54,469 nt of DNA from Candidatus Brevibacterium intestinavium (GCA_019117545.1 DWZN01000199.1:1-54469); one strand, 5' to 3'. Positions 25,081 through 34,128 are shown, numbered from the stretch's first letter. The notes: a model not told the origin generated them from the letters alone. Translations and numbers: made by a program.

Positions 25081-25746
25081 ATGACATCGACACCGGCTCC
25101 GAGGCGCCGACTGGCCAACATCGGGCCCATCGAGCAGCTGCGCGCCGGCCGCCTCTGGCGACGCCTGCCCCAGCTGTTCATCGGGCTCTATCTCTTCGGC
25201 GCCGCCATGGCGATGATGGTCACGGCGGGTCTGGGCATGATGCCCTGGGACGTGCTCCATTCGGGCATCCTCAGGCACGTGCCGCTGACCTTCGGCACCA
25301 TCGTCACCCTGCTGTCCTTCGTCGTGCTGCTCATCTGGATCCCGCTGCGACAGCAGCCGGGCATCGGCACGATCCTCAACGCCCTGCTCATCGGCCCCTC
25401 GCTCGACCTGACCCGGCTGTTCCTGCCCCAGCCCGAGCACCTCGGATGGAACATCGCACTCATGCTCGGCGGCGTCGTCCTCAATGGGGCCGCCTCGGCG
25501 ATGTACATCGGTTCGCAGTTCGGGCCGGGTCCGCGCGATGGGCTGATGACCGGCCTCTCCCGCGTCACCGGCGCCTCGATCCGTCTCGTGCGCACCCTCA
25601 TCGAGGTCAGCGTCGTCGCCGTCGGCTGGCTGCTCGGCGGAGTCGTCGGCATCGGCACCATCGTCTATGCCGTGGGCATCGGCCCCATCACCCAGGCGCT
25701 GCTGCCGGCCTTCACCGTCGAACTCCGCACCCCGAAGCACGACTGA
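25081..25746 (+). CDS. YczE/YyaS/YitT-family membrane protein
   Basis: 221 residues, about five or six hydrophobic segments. The pattern PQLFIGLYLFGAAMAMMV...GLGMMPWDVLH near the start and FGPGPRDGLM in the last third are typical of the YczE group of integral membrane proteins. The function of the family is not known. The ATG at 25081 fits the start of homology, but there is no good ribosome-binding site. It is divergent from the YggS gene and converges with the PLP decarboxylase. Confidence 0.85.
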   Translation: MTSTPAPRRRLANIGPIEQLRAGRLWRRLPQLFIGLYLFGAAMAMMVTAGLGMMPWDVLHSGILRHVPLTFGTIVTLLSFVVLLIWIPLRQQPGIGTILNALLIGPSLDLTRLFLPQPEHLGWNIALMLGGVVLNGAASAMYIGSQFGPGPRDGLMTGLSRVTGASIRLVRTLIEVSVVAVGWLLGGVVGIGTIVYAVGIGPITQALLPAFTVELRTPKHD

Positions 25747-25761
25747 GCCGCGCGCCCGGGC

Positions 25762-27135
25762 TCAATCCATCGAATCGAGGATGTCGACGAGGTCGTCGAA
25801 GGTCGTGAGCGGATTGACGATCGCGAACCGGGCATTGGGCCTGCCCGCATGTGAGCTGGGCACGACGAAGGCCCGCTGATCCTCGAGCAGCCGATCCGAC
25901 CACGCCTCGTAGTCCTCTCGCTGCCAGCCGTCGCGTTCGAAGACGACGACGGACAGTTCGGGTTCGCGCACCAGCCGCAGGTTCTCCCGCCGCCTGATCT
26001 CCGTGGCGATCTGACGGGCCAGGTCGATCGAGTGGCCGATCGCCTCCCGGTAGGTCTCGGCGCCGTAGCTGGCCAAGGAGTACCACAGCGGCAGCCCTCG
26101 AGGCCGCCGTGTGAGCTGGATGGCGAAGTCCGAGGGGCTCCACTCCTGCGCCTCGGTGAGGGCGTCGAGGTACTCGGCGCGCTGCGTGTGCGCTCGCCGT
26201 CCGATGTTCGGATCGCGGTAGATCAGCGCACAGGCGTCGAAAGGGGCGAAGAGCCACTTGTGCGGATCGACGATGAGCGAATCGGCCCGTTCGACCCCGG
26301 CGAACCGATGTCTGACCTGCGGGGCGAGCATCGCGGCCAGTCCGTAGGCGCCGTCGATGTGGAGCCAGAAGTCGAACTCCTCCTTCAGCGCCGCGATTCC
26401 GGCGATATCGTCGATGGTGCCGAAGTTCGTCGTCCCCGAGGTGGCCACGACCGCGATCACCGCGTCCCCGTGCTCGACCAGGGCCTGCCGCACCCCTTCA
26501 GGGCGCAGGATCCCGTCCTCGCCGGTGGCCACCGGAGCGACGTCGACGTCCATGACCTCAGCCGCCGAGGCGACCGAGGAATGGGCCTCGGCACTGCACA
26601 CGATCACCCACCGAGCCGGTCTCGACTCCCCCAGCTGCTCCTTCTTCGCGTTGCGCGCGGCCACGAGGGCGGAGAGGTTGCCGATGGTCCCGCCCTGGAC
26701 GAAGACTCCGCCGGCGGTCTCAGGCAGACCGAACTCGCCGGCCAGCCAGCGCAGCACCTCGTTCTCGGCATGGACGACGCCGGCGCCCTCGAGCCAGGAC
26801 CCGCCGTAGAGGGCGCTGGCGGAGACGACGAGGTCGAAGGCGACTGCGGCCTTCGTCGGTGCGCTGGGGATGAAGGACAGATACTTCGGATGGTCGGTCG
26901 AGATGCAGGCGGGGGCGAAGATGTGCTCGAAGATCGCCAGCGCCCGCGCCGAGCCCAGCCCCTCCTCGGTGACGGTGGGTCCGGCCAATCGACGCAGCTC
27001 GGCCTCCGAGGTCGGATGGTCCAGCGGGGTGTCCTCGGCCAAGGTGCGGCGGCGCGAGTATTCGAGCACCAGGTTGACCAGATTGCGGGTCTCGTCGGAG
27101 ACGACGTGCATACGGGAATGAAGGCTGTCGGTCAT
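25762..27135 (-). CDS. PLP-dependent group II amino-acid decarboxylase
   Basis: 457 residues of the aromatic-L-amino-acid / diaminobutyrate decarboxylase family. The PLP-stacking His lies in CSAEAHSSVASAA, the PLP-ring Asp in LHIDGAYG, and the Schiff-base Lys in IVDPHKWLFAPFDACAL. The N-terminal HPKYLSFIPSAP segment is conserved in the family. GAGGAG precedes the ATG. Substrate cannot be fixed; tyrosine, tryptophan, phenylalanine or diaminobutyrate are possible. It is divergent from the carnitine operon, 157 bases away, without an evident functional link. Confidence 0.9.
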   Translation of the reverse strand: MTDSLHSRMHVVSDETRNLVNLVLEYSRRRTLAEDTPLDHPTSEAELRRLAGPTVTEEGLGSARALAIFEHIFAPACISTDHPKYLSFIPSAPTKAAVAFDLVVSASALYGGSWLEGAGVVHAENEVLRWLAGEFGLPETAGGVFVQGGTIGNLSALVAARNAKKEQLGESRPARWVIVCSAEAHSSVASAAEVMDVDVAPVATGEDGILRPEGVRQALVEHGDAVIAVVATSGTTNFGTIDDIAGIAALKEEFDFWLHIDGAYGLAAMLAPQVRHRFAGVERADSLIVDPHKWLFAPFDACALIYRDPNIGRRAHTQRAEYLDALTEAQEWSPSDFAIQLTRRPRGLPLWYSLASYGAETYREAIGHSIDLARQIATEIRRRENLRLVREPELSVVVFERDGWQREDYEAWSDRLLEDQRAFVVPSSHAGRPNARFAIVNPLTTFDDLVDILDSMD

Positions 27136-27236
27136 GGGTGCTCCTCGAGGCTGTGGACGGTGACGGGATCTGCCATCGAGTACGAGACTAACGGCACAGT
27201 CGTCCTTTGTGCAGGAGCACGGACAATCGCAAGTTC

Positions 27237-27286
27237 TGACTTTCAGTCATAAAAGTTTGCGAATCGATTCGCGTCTCGGGTAGGTT
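27237..27286 (+). promoter_or_regulatory. Leaderless promoter of the XRE-TetR operon with palindromic operator
   Basis: TTGCGA (27257-27262) and TAGGTT (27281-27286) are 18 bases apart; the ATG follows TAGGTT after six bases. Between the two hexamers lies the perfect 14-bp palindrome GCGAATCGATTCGC (27259-27272), overlapping the -35 element, an ideal repressor site. A further inverted repeat TGACT-TTC-AGTCA (27237-27249) lies upstream. Inference: the operon's own regulator binds here and represses transcription until an inducer is present. Confidence 0.6.
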
Positions 27287-27292
27287 CGCCCC

Positions 27293-28204
27293 ATGAGCCC
27301 CGACCGCCCTCCCGGTTCGACTGCGATCAGAGCCAAGGAAGCCATCACCGGTGCCGGCCTGTCCCAGCGCCGTGTCGCCGAGGCGATCGGCATCGATGAG
27401 ACGAAACTGTCCAAGGCCCTGTCCGGACGCCGCCGATTCACCGCCGATGAGCTGCTCGGCCTCGCGACCGCCACCGGTGTCACCGTCCGCTGGCTGCTCG
27501 GTGACGAGTCGCAGGTGTCCGCGCCTCCCCCGAACCCCACGGCGAGCGCAGGCGACTCTCCCGAGGAGTCCACCCCGAAGCGCCACATCGTTCAGACCGC
27601 TTGGACGCTGTTCGGCCGGCACGGCTTCGATGCCGTGCGCATCGCCGACATCGCCGCCGCCTCCGGAGTCTCGGCGCCGAGCATCCACTATCACTTCGCG
27701 AACAAGGCCGAACTCTTCGAAGCCGCCCTCGACCATTCGGTCAAACTCGCCTTCGACCGGCAGATCGCCTGGCTGGCCGATATCGACGATCCCGCCCTCA
27801 GGCTCGAACGTCTGCTCGAACTGCAGTCGCCGCTGGGGCGGACCGAACGCGGCGAGTGGTCCATCTGGCTGCAGACCTGGGCCCGGCTGGCATTGGAGGA
27901 CTCCTCCCTGGCCGACTATCCCCGCAGCTACGAACGGTGGTCGCGCACCGTCGAGACCACACTCGCCGAAGGACAGCGGACCGGCAGCTTCCGGTCCGGC
28001 GACGTCCGTGCCATGGCCGATGAACTCACCTCCCTGCTCGACGGGCTCGGAATCAAGGTGCTCACCGGCGTCATGGACACCGAGACCTTCACGACCCGAC
28101 TGCGGTCCTACCTCAGCCGCTCCATCATGCACCCCGACATAACCGACGAGACCACGACCACCGAAGAGACTGTGCCCACCGAAGAGAAGAAGGAGTCACC
28201 ATGA
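27293..28204 (+). CDS. Double-headed regulator: XRE-type HTH fused to a TetR repressor
   Basis: 303 residues. The N-terminal 70 residues are a Cro/CI-type helix-turn-helix (GLSQRRVAEAIGIDETKLSK, then LSGRRRFTADELLGLA). After a Pro/Ser-rich linker (about 76-94) comes a full TetR protein with its own helix-turn-helix (FDAVRIADIAAASGVSAP, SIHYHFANKAELF, about 110-140) and an all-helical ligand domain. The tail is Thr/Glu-rich. TetR proteins normally have one DNA-binding domain, so this one may grip two sites. Its stop overlaps the next start (ATGA). It probably represses its own operon and responds to carnitine or a breakdown product. Confidence 0.88.
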   Translation: MSPDRPPGSTAIRAKEAITGAGLSQRRVAEAIGIDETKLSKALSGRRRFTADELLGLATATGVTVRWLLGDESQVSAPPPNPTASAGDSPEESTPKRHIVQTAWTLFGRHGFDAVRIADIAAASGVSAPSIHYHFANKAELFEAALDHSVKLAFDRQIAWLADIDDPALRLERLLELQSPLGRTERGEWSIWLQTWARLALEDSSLADYPRSYERWSRTVETTLAEGQRTGSFRSGDVRAMADELTSLLDGLGIKVLTGVMDTETFTTRLRSYLSRSIMHPDITDETTTTEETVPTEEKKESP

Positions 28205-29112
28205 ACCGCAAGGTCATCCTCACCTGTGCCGTCACCGGAGCCGGGGACACCACCGGCAAGAGCGAGCACGTGCCCGTCTCCCCGGAGGAGATCGCGAACG
28301 ATGCGATCGCCGCCGCCCGTGCCGGAGCCTCCGTCGTCCACATCCACGTGCGTGACCTCGAGACCAAGCAGGGCTCACGCGAGGTCGCCCACTACCGTGA
28401 GGTCGTCCGTCGGATCCGCGCAGCCGATGTCGACCCGGTCATCAACCTCACCGCCGGCATGGGCGGTGACCTCGTCGTCGACCCGCAGGACCCCCTGACG
28501 ACGATGCCGGGCACCGACCTCATCAACGCCCTCGACCGTCTCCCCCACGTCGAAGAGCTGCTGCCCGAGATCTGCACGATCGACTGCGGGACCCTCAACT
28601 TCGGCGAAGGGTCGAACATCTACGTCTCCACCCCGGACATGCTCAGGGAGGGGTCGAAGCGGATCCAGGCCCTGGGCGTGCGGCCCGAACTCGAGATCTT
28701 CGACACCGGCAACCTGTGGTTCGCGAACGTGCTCGTCGAAGAGGGGCTCATCGATGCTCCGCCGCTGTACCAGCTGTGCATGGGCATCCCCTACGGTGCG
28801 CCCGCCGATCCGGGGCTGCTGGCCGCCATGGTCGACATGCTGCCCACCGGCGCCCAGTTCACCTCGTTCGCCATCGGCGCCAACCAGCTGCCCTGGGTCG
28901 CGCAGTCCGTGCTCGCCGGTGGTCACGCCCGTGTCGGCCTCGAGGACAATCTCTACATGTCCAAGGGAGTCAAGGCCACGAACTCCGATCTCACCTCCCG
29001 CGCCGTCGACATCATCACAAGCCTCGGCGCGGACGTGGCCAGCCCGGCCGAAGCCCGCGAGATCCTCGACCTGCGCGTCCAGACCCCGACCATCACAGGA
29101 GCAGATCTGTGA
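28201..29112 (+). CDS. Beta-keto acid cleavage enzyme (BKACE), probably 3-dehydrocarnitine cleavage
   Basis: 303-residue TIM-barrel enzyme of the Kce/BKACE (formerly DUF849) family: beta-keto acid + acetyl-CoA gives acetoacetate + a new CoA thioester. Metal-site motif VVHIHVRD (about 43-50) and the late GGHARVGLEDNLYM are conserved. With a carnitine dehydrogenase next door, the substrate is most likely 3-dehydrocarnitine and the product betainyl-CoA (CdhC role in Pseudomonas). AAGGAG precedes the ATG, and both ends overlap the neighbouring genes by four bases. Confidence 0.9.
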   Translation: MNRKVILTCAVTGAGDTTGKSEHVPVSPEEIANDAIAAARAGASVVHIHVRDLETKQGSREVAHYREVVRRIRAADVDPVINLTAGMGGDLVVDPQDPLTTMPGTDLINALDRLPHVEELLPEICTIDCGTLNFGEGSNIYVSTPDMLREGSKRIQALGVRPELEIFDTGNLWFANVLVEEGLIDAPPLYQLCMGIPYGAPADPGLLAAMVDMLPTGAQFTSFAIGANQLPWVAQSVLAGGHARVGLEDNLYMSKGVKATNSDLTSRAVDIITSLGADVASPAEAREILDLRVQTPTITGADL

Positions 29113-30608
29113 ACGATCCCACCGCCGCTGCCGCCCACCCGGACTTCGACTCGATCACCACGGTCACCTGCGTCGGTGCCGGCACCATCGGAGGAGGTTG
29201 GGCGGCCTATTTCCTCGCCCAGGGCTTCCGGGTCAGGATCTGGGATCCGGCTCCCGATGCCGCACAGAAGTTCTCCCGCCTGCTCGACGCGGCCTGGCCG
29301 GCACTGACCGAACTCGACATGGTCGCCGCAGCCGACCGCACCGCCTGGTCGGTGCACACCGACCTGGCCGAGGCGGTGACCGGCACCGGCTTCGTCCAGG
29401 AGTCGGCTCCGGAGGATCTGGCCCTCAAGCGCCGGCTGCTGGCCCAGATCGATGCCGTCTGCGAGCCGAGCATCGTCATCGGCTCCTCGACCTCGGGCTA
29501 CAGCATGACCGAGATGGCCACCGAGGCGGCCCATCCCGAGCGCCTGGTCGTCGGCCACCCGTTCAACCCGCCCTACCTCATCCCCCTCGTCGAGGTCGTC
29601 GGGGGCCAGGAGAGCTCGGCCGCCGCAGTCGACTGGGCAGCCGATTTCTACGACCGTATCGGCAAGTCCGTGATCCGGATGGACCGCGAGGTCCCGGGCT
29701 TCATCGCCAACCGGCTCCAGGAAGCGCTGTGGCGCGAGGCCCTGCATATGGTCGAGCAGGGCGAGGCCACCGTCGAGCAGCTCGACCGCTCGATCACCGA
29801 CGGTCCCGGCCTGCGCTGGCCGTTCCAGGGCCCGATGCTCACCTTCCACCTCGCCGGCGGCGAGGGAGGAATGGCGCATATGCTCGACCACTTCGGACCG
29901 TCCCTGAAGTCGCCGTGGACGCGTCTGACGGCGCCCGAACTCACCCAGAGACTCCGTGACGACGTCGTGGCCGGCTGCGACGTCGAGAGCGGTCAACGCA
30001 CGATTCCGGATCTCGTCCGCCACCGCGACGCCGGGATCATCGCACTGCGGACGCTCACCTCAGAACTCGCCGCCGCCCATGGCACGGGGGCGAGTGCCGC
30101 CGCAGCTCCGGCCCCGACCGAGGCTGTCATAGCCGAGTCGGGCCCGACCGAGACCCGAGCGAAGAGGTCGAACAGTCTGCCCGTCTATCTGACCGAGGTC
30201 AGCGAGGACTGGATCGACTACAACGGGCACATGTCCGAAGCCTTCTATGTCCTCGTATTCGGCTTCGCCACCGATCAGGTGATGGACCACCTCGGTCTCG
30301 ACGCCGACTACCGGGCTGAGTCGAAGGCCTCGCTCTACACCGTCGAATCCCATATCCGCTACCTCGACGAGGTGGCCCTCGGATCCCAGCTGAGAGTCGT
30401 CCCTCATCTTGTGAGCGCCGGCGAGAAGAGGCTGCACCTGGCCTATGAGATGTATGTGGCCGATCGGCTCGTCGCCACGGAGGAGATCATGGCCCTCCAC
30501 GTCGACCAGGCAGCGGACGCCGTCGTGCCGTTCCCGGCGACCATCGCCGAAGGGATCGAGAGGATCGGCACTCATCGGCCCGACTGGGTCGGGCGCGCGA
30601 TCGGCTGA
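29109..30608 (+). CDS. L-carnitine dehydrogenase - thioesterase fusion
   Basis: 499 residues. Residues 15-320 are a 3-hydroxyacyl-CoA-dehydrogenase-like NAD enzyme (GAGTIG loop at 23-28, GHPFNPPYLIPLVEVV with the catalytic His, then the helical C-domain). After an Ala/Pro/Thr-rich linker (about 325-350) a hot-dog thioesterase follows (DYNGHMSEAFYVLVF). Known carnitine dehydrogenases have this fold; the thioesterase would release glycine betaine from betainyl-CoA (CdhB role). Together with BKACE the operon converts carnitine to glycine betaine. Such fusions are known in rhizobial carnitine dehydrogenases. The GTG start overlaps the BKACE stop (GTGA). Confidence 0.9.
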   Translation: MNDPTAAAAHPDFDSITTVTCVGAGTIGGGWAAYFLAQGFRVRIWDPAPDAAQKFSRLLDAAWPALTELDMVAAADRTAWSVHTDLAEAVTGTGFVQESAPEDLALKRRLLAQIDAVCEPSIVIGSSTSGYSMTEMATEAAHPERLVVGHPFNPPYLIPLVEVVGGQESSAAAVDWAADFYDRIGKSVIRMDREVPGFIANRLQEALWREALHMVEQGEATVEQLDRSITDGPGLRWPFQGPMLTFHLAGGEGGMAHMLDHFGPSLKSPWTRLTAPELTQRLRDDVVAGCDVESGQRTIPDLVRHRDAGIIALRTLTSELAAAHGTGASAAAAPAPTEAVIAESGPTETRAKRSNSLPVYLTEVSEDWIDYNGHMSEAFYVLVFGFATDQVMDHLGLDADYRAESKASLYTVESHIRYLDEVALGSQLRVVPHLVSAGEKRLHLAYEMYVADRLVATEEIMALHVDQAADAVVPFPATIAEGIERIGTHRPDWVGRAIG

Positions 30609-30740
30609 GACCGGGGCCCGAGTGCGGGCGGTTCCGTCAGGATTCGAGAAGTCATGAGCGGACAACGGAGCTATCCTGAAGGTCACGATCTGCCCGATCG
30701 TCCGGTGCGATCGCACTGGACAGACCCCGAAGGAGCCGCC

Positions 30741-31286
30741 ATGTCCGCCGATGAGTCCGAAGAGATCACGTTCCCGGCCACGCTCGAGCTGCTGGGCGAG
30801 CGCCCCATCCTGCGTCTGCCGCAGACCGCCAGCGACCGGCTGCCCTCCCGAGGGCAGGTCGCGGTCGGTGGCAGCATCGGCGGCACCGACTTCACCACGG
30901 TGGTCGAACCGGACGGACGGCGCGGCCACTGGATCAGCATCGATGACGACCTCTGGCAGCGGTTGGAATCGTCTGCCGGCGATGAGGTCGCGGTCAGCCT
31001 GAGCCCGCGCAGGGACTGGCCGGAGGTCACTGTGCCGCAGGACCTGCGCGCGGCCCTGGCCGAGGCCGGTGATCTCGAGAACGTGTGGCAGAGCCTGACG
31101 CCGATGGCCCGCTGGGAATGGGTCCGCTGGATCAAGGCGACGAAGAACGCTGATACACGCGCTCGGCGGGTGGACGTGGCGATCTCGAAGCTCGAGTCCG
31201 GCAAACGCCGTCCCTGCTGCTTCGATCTGTCCTCCTGCACCGATCCCGAACTGTCCAAGAACGGAAAGCTGCTCGGAATCTCCTGA
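30741..31286 (+). CDS. DUF1905 / YdeI-OmdA-like protein
   Basis: 181 residues in two parts: an N-terminal DUF1905-type beta-barrel (about 8-100, with GSIGGTDF and HWISIDDDLW) and a C-terminal helical OmdA/YdeI segment (WQSLTPMARWEWVRWIKATK...RRVDVAISKLESGKRRP). The family is called 'bacteriocin-protection' in databases on the strength of one enterobacterial member; the role here is unknown. Start chosen for AAGGAG six bases before ATG. TATCCT at about 30672 is a plausible -10. The C-terminal CCFDLSSC with three cysteines is an uncommon ending. Confidence 0.85.
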   Translation: MSADESEEITFPATLELLGERPILRLPQTASDRLPSRGQVAVGGSIGGTDFTTVVEPDGRRGHWISIDDDLWQRLESSAGDEVAVSLSPRRDWPEVTVPQDLRAALAEAGDLENVWQSLTPMARWEWVRWIKATKNADTRARRVDVAISKLESGKRRPCCFDLSSCTDPELSKNGKLLGIS

Positions 31287-31330
31287 GCCGCGGGGAGCAC
31301 CGAACTCACATGTGCTGATTCGAGTCCGGC

Positions 31331-32620
31331 TCAGTCGGCTCCCGGGGCGTGGAGACTCGCGCGTCGGGGCCGCACGGTCAGGGTCAGTCCGGCACCGATG
31401 GCCGAAGCAGCCGCCGCCGTGGCGAACAGCAGCCAGAACCCGCCGACCAGAGCGACGAGGCCCGCCCCCAGCAGCGGCCCCACCAGCTGGCCAAGGTTCG
31501 CGGCACTGTTGACGAGGCTGAGGTCTCGGGCATGGTCATCGGGGTCGAGCAGGAGGTCGGTGGCCAGGGCGAGGCTCACGGCCATGTATGCCCCGTAGCC
31601 GGCGCCCATGACTCCGGCGGCCACAGCGGTGGTGGTGAAGTTCGGGCTGATCAGGATGATCACGCCCGAGGAGGCCTGCACCAGTGCCGACAGAACGGTC
31701 CACAGCCTCCGGTTGCCCTTCCGATCGGAGACCATTCCGACGATCACGGAGGCGAGAACGACGAAGATCGTGTAGATGACGATGAGCTCGAGCAGCCGAC
31801 CCTCGGCATCGGCGGCAGGGATCATGATCCCGTAGAGCAGGAAGAACAGCAGCAGCGAGGTTCCCAGAGCATTGCCGACGTTGACGATGAATCGGCTGAT
31901 GAGCAGTCTCGTGAAGCTCGGATCCACGAGAGAGGAGATGCGTGCTCGGGTGAGGTCCCTGCGGGCGTGGAGGCTGAGCAGGGCCGCGTGCGGCGGTGGC
32001 GGATCCGGCAGCAGAACGGCCGTGACCGTGCCGATGACGAGGATGAAGCCGGCAAGCACCGCATAGGAGGCGCCGGTGCCCAACCCCAGCAGCACGATGG
32101 CTCCGACACCGACGACGATGCCGACGGCCTGAGCCGAACTGGCCGCGGCCGAGGCGGCTCCGCGCTGTTCGTCGAGCTGATCGGCGATGAGCGCGGTCAG
32201 CGCCGCCGAGATCACTGACACCCCCACCGAGGTGACCACCCACGCCGCGCCGACCAGCACCGGACCATCGGCGCTGCCGGTGAGCAGGAGACCGATGGCG
32301 GCCAGCAGCGATCCTCCGATCGCCCACGGTCGGCGGCGCCCGATCCGCAGTCGTGTGCGATCGGAGAACCGGCCGGCGACAGGGGCGATGATGACCCCGG
32401 CCAGCCCGCCGGCCGAGAGCACGAGCCCCGACCACACGACACCGTCGATCCAGTGCCCGCTCTGGGTGTCCAGCTGCAGAGGAAGCAGGAGTTGGATCGG
32501 TGTGAGCTGCACGGTCCAGATCGCCAGCCAGGCGAGAGTGAACCACACCATCCACACCGGCGACACGCGCACCCGGTCCCCGGAGCCGCCCCGGCGGGAG
32601 GGATCGGCGCTCGGGCTCAT
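31331..32620 (-). CDS. MFS transporter, glycoside-symporter-like
   Basis: 429 residues, twelve hydrophobic segments. GRFSDRTRLRIGRRRPWAIGG after helix 2 is the motif typical of the glycoside-pentoside-hexuronide (GPH) and sucrose-porter group. The ATG overlaps the stop of the GH1 glucosidase gene (ATGA), so the two are one operon; the natural reading is import of a beta-glucoside that the glucosidase then cleaves. A longer upstream reading runs into the glucosidase gene and is rejected. Confidence 0.88.
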   Translation of the reverse strand: MSPSADPSRRGGSGDRVRVSPVWMVWFTLAWLAIWTVQLTPIQLLLPLQLDTQSGHWIDGVVWSGLVLSAGGLAGVIIAPVAGRFSDRTRLRIGRRRPWAIGGSLLAAIGLLLTGSADGPVLVGAAWVVTSVGVSVISAALTALIADQLDEQRGAASAAASSAQAVGIVVGVGAIVLLGLGTGASYAVLAGFILVIGTVTAVLLPDPPPPHAALLSLHARRDLTRARISSLVDPSFTRLLISRFIVNVGNALGTSLLLFFLLYGIMIPAADAEGRLLELIVIYTIFVVLASVIVGMVSDRKGNRRLWTVLSALVQASSGVIILISPNFTTTAVAAGVMGAGYGAYMAVSLALATDLLLDPDDHARDLSLVNSAANLGQLVGPLLGAGLVALVGGFWLLFATAAAASAIGAGLTLTVRPRRASLHAPGAD

Positions 32621-33969
32621 GCCCGGGCCGCGGCGATCAGATCGCGATACCAGCGATAGGAGGCCTTCGGAGTCCGTGCCCCGGAGTCCATGTCGACGTG
32701 GACGAGCCCGAAGCGCTGGGTCCAGCCATCGGCCCATTCGAAGTTGTCCAACAGCGACCACACCGTGTATCCGTCGATGGCGACACCGGCGGCCAGGGCT
32801 TCGGCCACGGCCTGCAGGTGGTCGCGCAGATAGTCGATGCGCCGGTCATCGTCGATGGGCCCTTCGCACAGGTCCGGTTCGGGGAAGGAAGCCCCGTTCT
32901 CGGCGATGACGACAGGGGGCAGCCGGTCGCCGTAGCGGTGCTTCATGTCGATGAGCAGATCCCGCATCGTATCGGGGCGGATCGGCCACATCGGACCGAA
33001 TCCGGTCGTGGCCGCGCCGGGAGTCGGCACCATCTCGAAGGGCAGAGGACCCTGCGCCGCGCGCACGGTGATCGGGTTGTAGTAGTTGAAGCCGTAGACC
33101 TCGTTCGGGGTCGAGATGAGTTCCATGTCCCCGTCAGCCACCGGCATCTCGACCCCGAAACCGGTCAGATCGGGGTAGGTGCCCAGAAGCAGCGGGTCGG
33201 CGAAGAGCCGGTTGAGGATGCTGTCGAGCGTACCGGCGGCCAGGAGGTCCGTCTCCGCAGAGGTCTCGGGCAGAATGAGGCTGTGGTTGATCGTCGGCGA
33301 GGCCTGTCGGGCGCCGTGGTCGCGCAGGATCGTCGCGGCGATGCCGTGGGCCAGCAGCTGGTGGTGGACGGTGGGCAGGGCGTCGAAGAGCATCGTGTGT
33401 CCGGGAGCGAGTTCTGCCAGTGCGTAGCCCTGCAGTGAGGTCGAGGCCGGTTCGTTGATGGTGTACCAGTGGTGGACACGGTCTGCCAGGCGTTCGGCCA
33501 CGGCCGCGGTGTAGTCACCGAAGAGGTGGGCGGTGTCGCGGGTGAGCCACCCGCCGGCCGCTTCCACAGCCACCGGCAGGTCCCAGTGGTAGAGAGTCGG
33601 TTCCGGCGTGATTCCGGCGGCCAGAAGCCCGTCGACGAGGCGGTCGTAGTAGTCGAGGCCCGCCGTGTTCACGCTCGGATCGACGCCCGCTTCCGGAATG
33701 ACTCGAGTCCAGGAGATCGAGAACCTGTAGCGGTCGAGGCCGAGACCGGCGAGCAGCGCGATGTCCTCGTCGAACCGATGATAGCTGTCCGGTCCCGGTT
33801 CTGCTGTGCTGCCGTCGACGACATTTCCCGGAGTGTCGACGAAGTCATCCCAGATGGAGCGCCCGCGCCCATCAGCGGTGCGTGCTCCTTCGATCTGGAA
33901 AGCGGCCGTGGCCGCGGAGAAGCGCAATCCTGCCAGCGCCTGAGCATCGAGAGGATGAATGCCGTCCAT
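32617..33969 (-). CDS. Family GH1 beta-glucosidase
   Basis: Retaining beta-glycosidase of 450 residues, cytoplasmic (no signal peptide). The acid/base Glu is in WYTINEPAS (about residue 170) and the nucleophile Glu in VVIAENGASF (about 355); GH1 N-terminal FSAATAAFQIEGA and the WSLLDNFEWADGW sugar-binding motif near the end are present. Probably cleaves beta-glucosides brought in by the MFS partner. It is first in the operon. There is no ribosome-binding site; CATATT six bases before the ATG plus TTGCAG 17 bases further up suggest a leaderless promoter. Confidence 0.95.
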   Translation of the reverse strand: MDGIHPLDAQALAGLRFSAATAAFQIEGARTADGRGRSIWDDFVDTPGNVVDGSTAEPGPDSYHRFDEDIALLAGLGLDRYRFSISWTRVIPEAGVDPSVNTAGLDYYDRLVDGLLAAGITPEPTLYHWDLPVAVEAAGGWLTRDTAHLFGDYTAAVAERLADRVHHWYTINEPASTSLQGYALAELAPGHTMLFDALPTVHHQLLAHGIAATILRDHGARQASPTINHSLILPETSAETDLLAAGTLDSILNRLFADPLLLGTYPDLTGFGVEMPVADGDMELISTPNEVYGFNYYNPITVRAAQGPLPFEMVPTPGAATTGFGPMWPIRPDTMRDLLIDMKHRYGDRLPPVVIAENGASFPEPDLCEGPIDDDRRIDYLRDHLQAVAEALAAGVAIDGYTVWSLLDNFEWADGWTQRFGLVHVDMDSGARTPKASYRWYRDLIAAARA

Positions 33970-33975
33970 GCGTCG

Positions 33976-34004
33976 AATATGTCATGGAAGCTCGGGGGCT
34001 GCAA
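33976..34004 (-). promoter_or_regulatory. Predicted leaderless promoter of the GH1-MFS operon
   Basis: TTGCAG (33999-34004) and CATATT (33976-33981) on the minus strand with a 17-base spacer; the ATG follows after six bases. Confidence 0.45.
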
Positions 34005-34055
34005 TAGACCCGCTGCATCGCCGCATCGGGGACGGAGTGGGTCCAAGAGTGTCTG

Positions 34056-34128
34056 TGGAGCTAAGGGGAATCGAACCCCTGACCTTCTCATTGCGAACGA
34101 GACGCTCTACCAACTGAGCTATAGCCCC
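34056..34128 (-). tRNA. tRNA-Ala (anticodon CGC)
   Basis: 73 bases fold into a cloverleaf: acceptor GGGGCTA / TAGCTCC plus A, D-loop AGTTGGTA, anticodon stem TCTCG/TGAGA with loop TTCGCAA giving CGC, and T-arm GGTTCGATTCC. CCA is not encoded. It reads the GCG codon, frequent in this DNA. Confidence 0.95.

Noticed and set aside
27267..27277. Shared 11-mer ATTCGCGTCTC at 27267 and 53954, both near leaderless promoters
   Set aside because: The distances to the -10 hexamers differ (14 and 22 bases), and an 11-base match between two sites in 54 kb is expected by chance.
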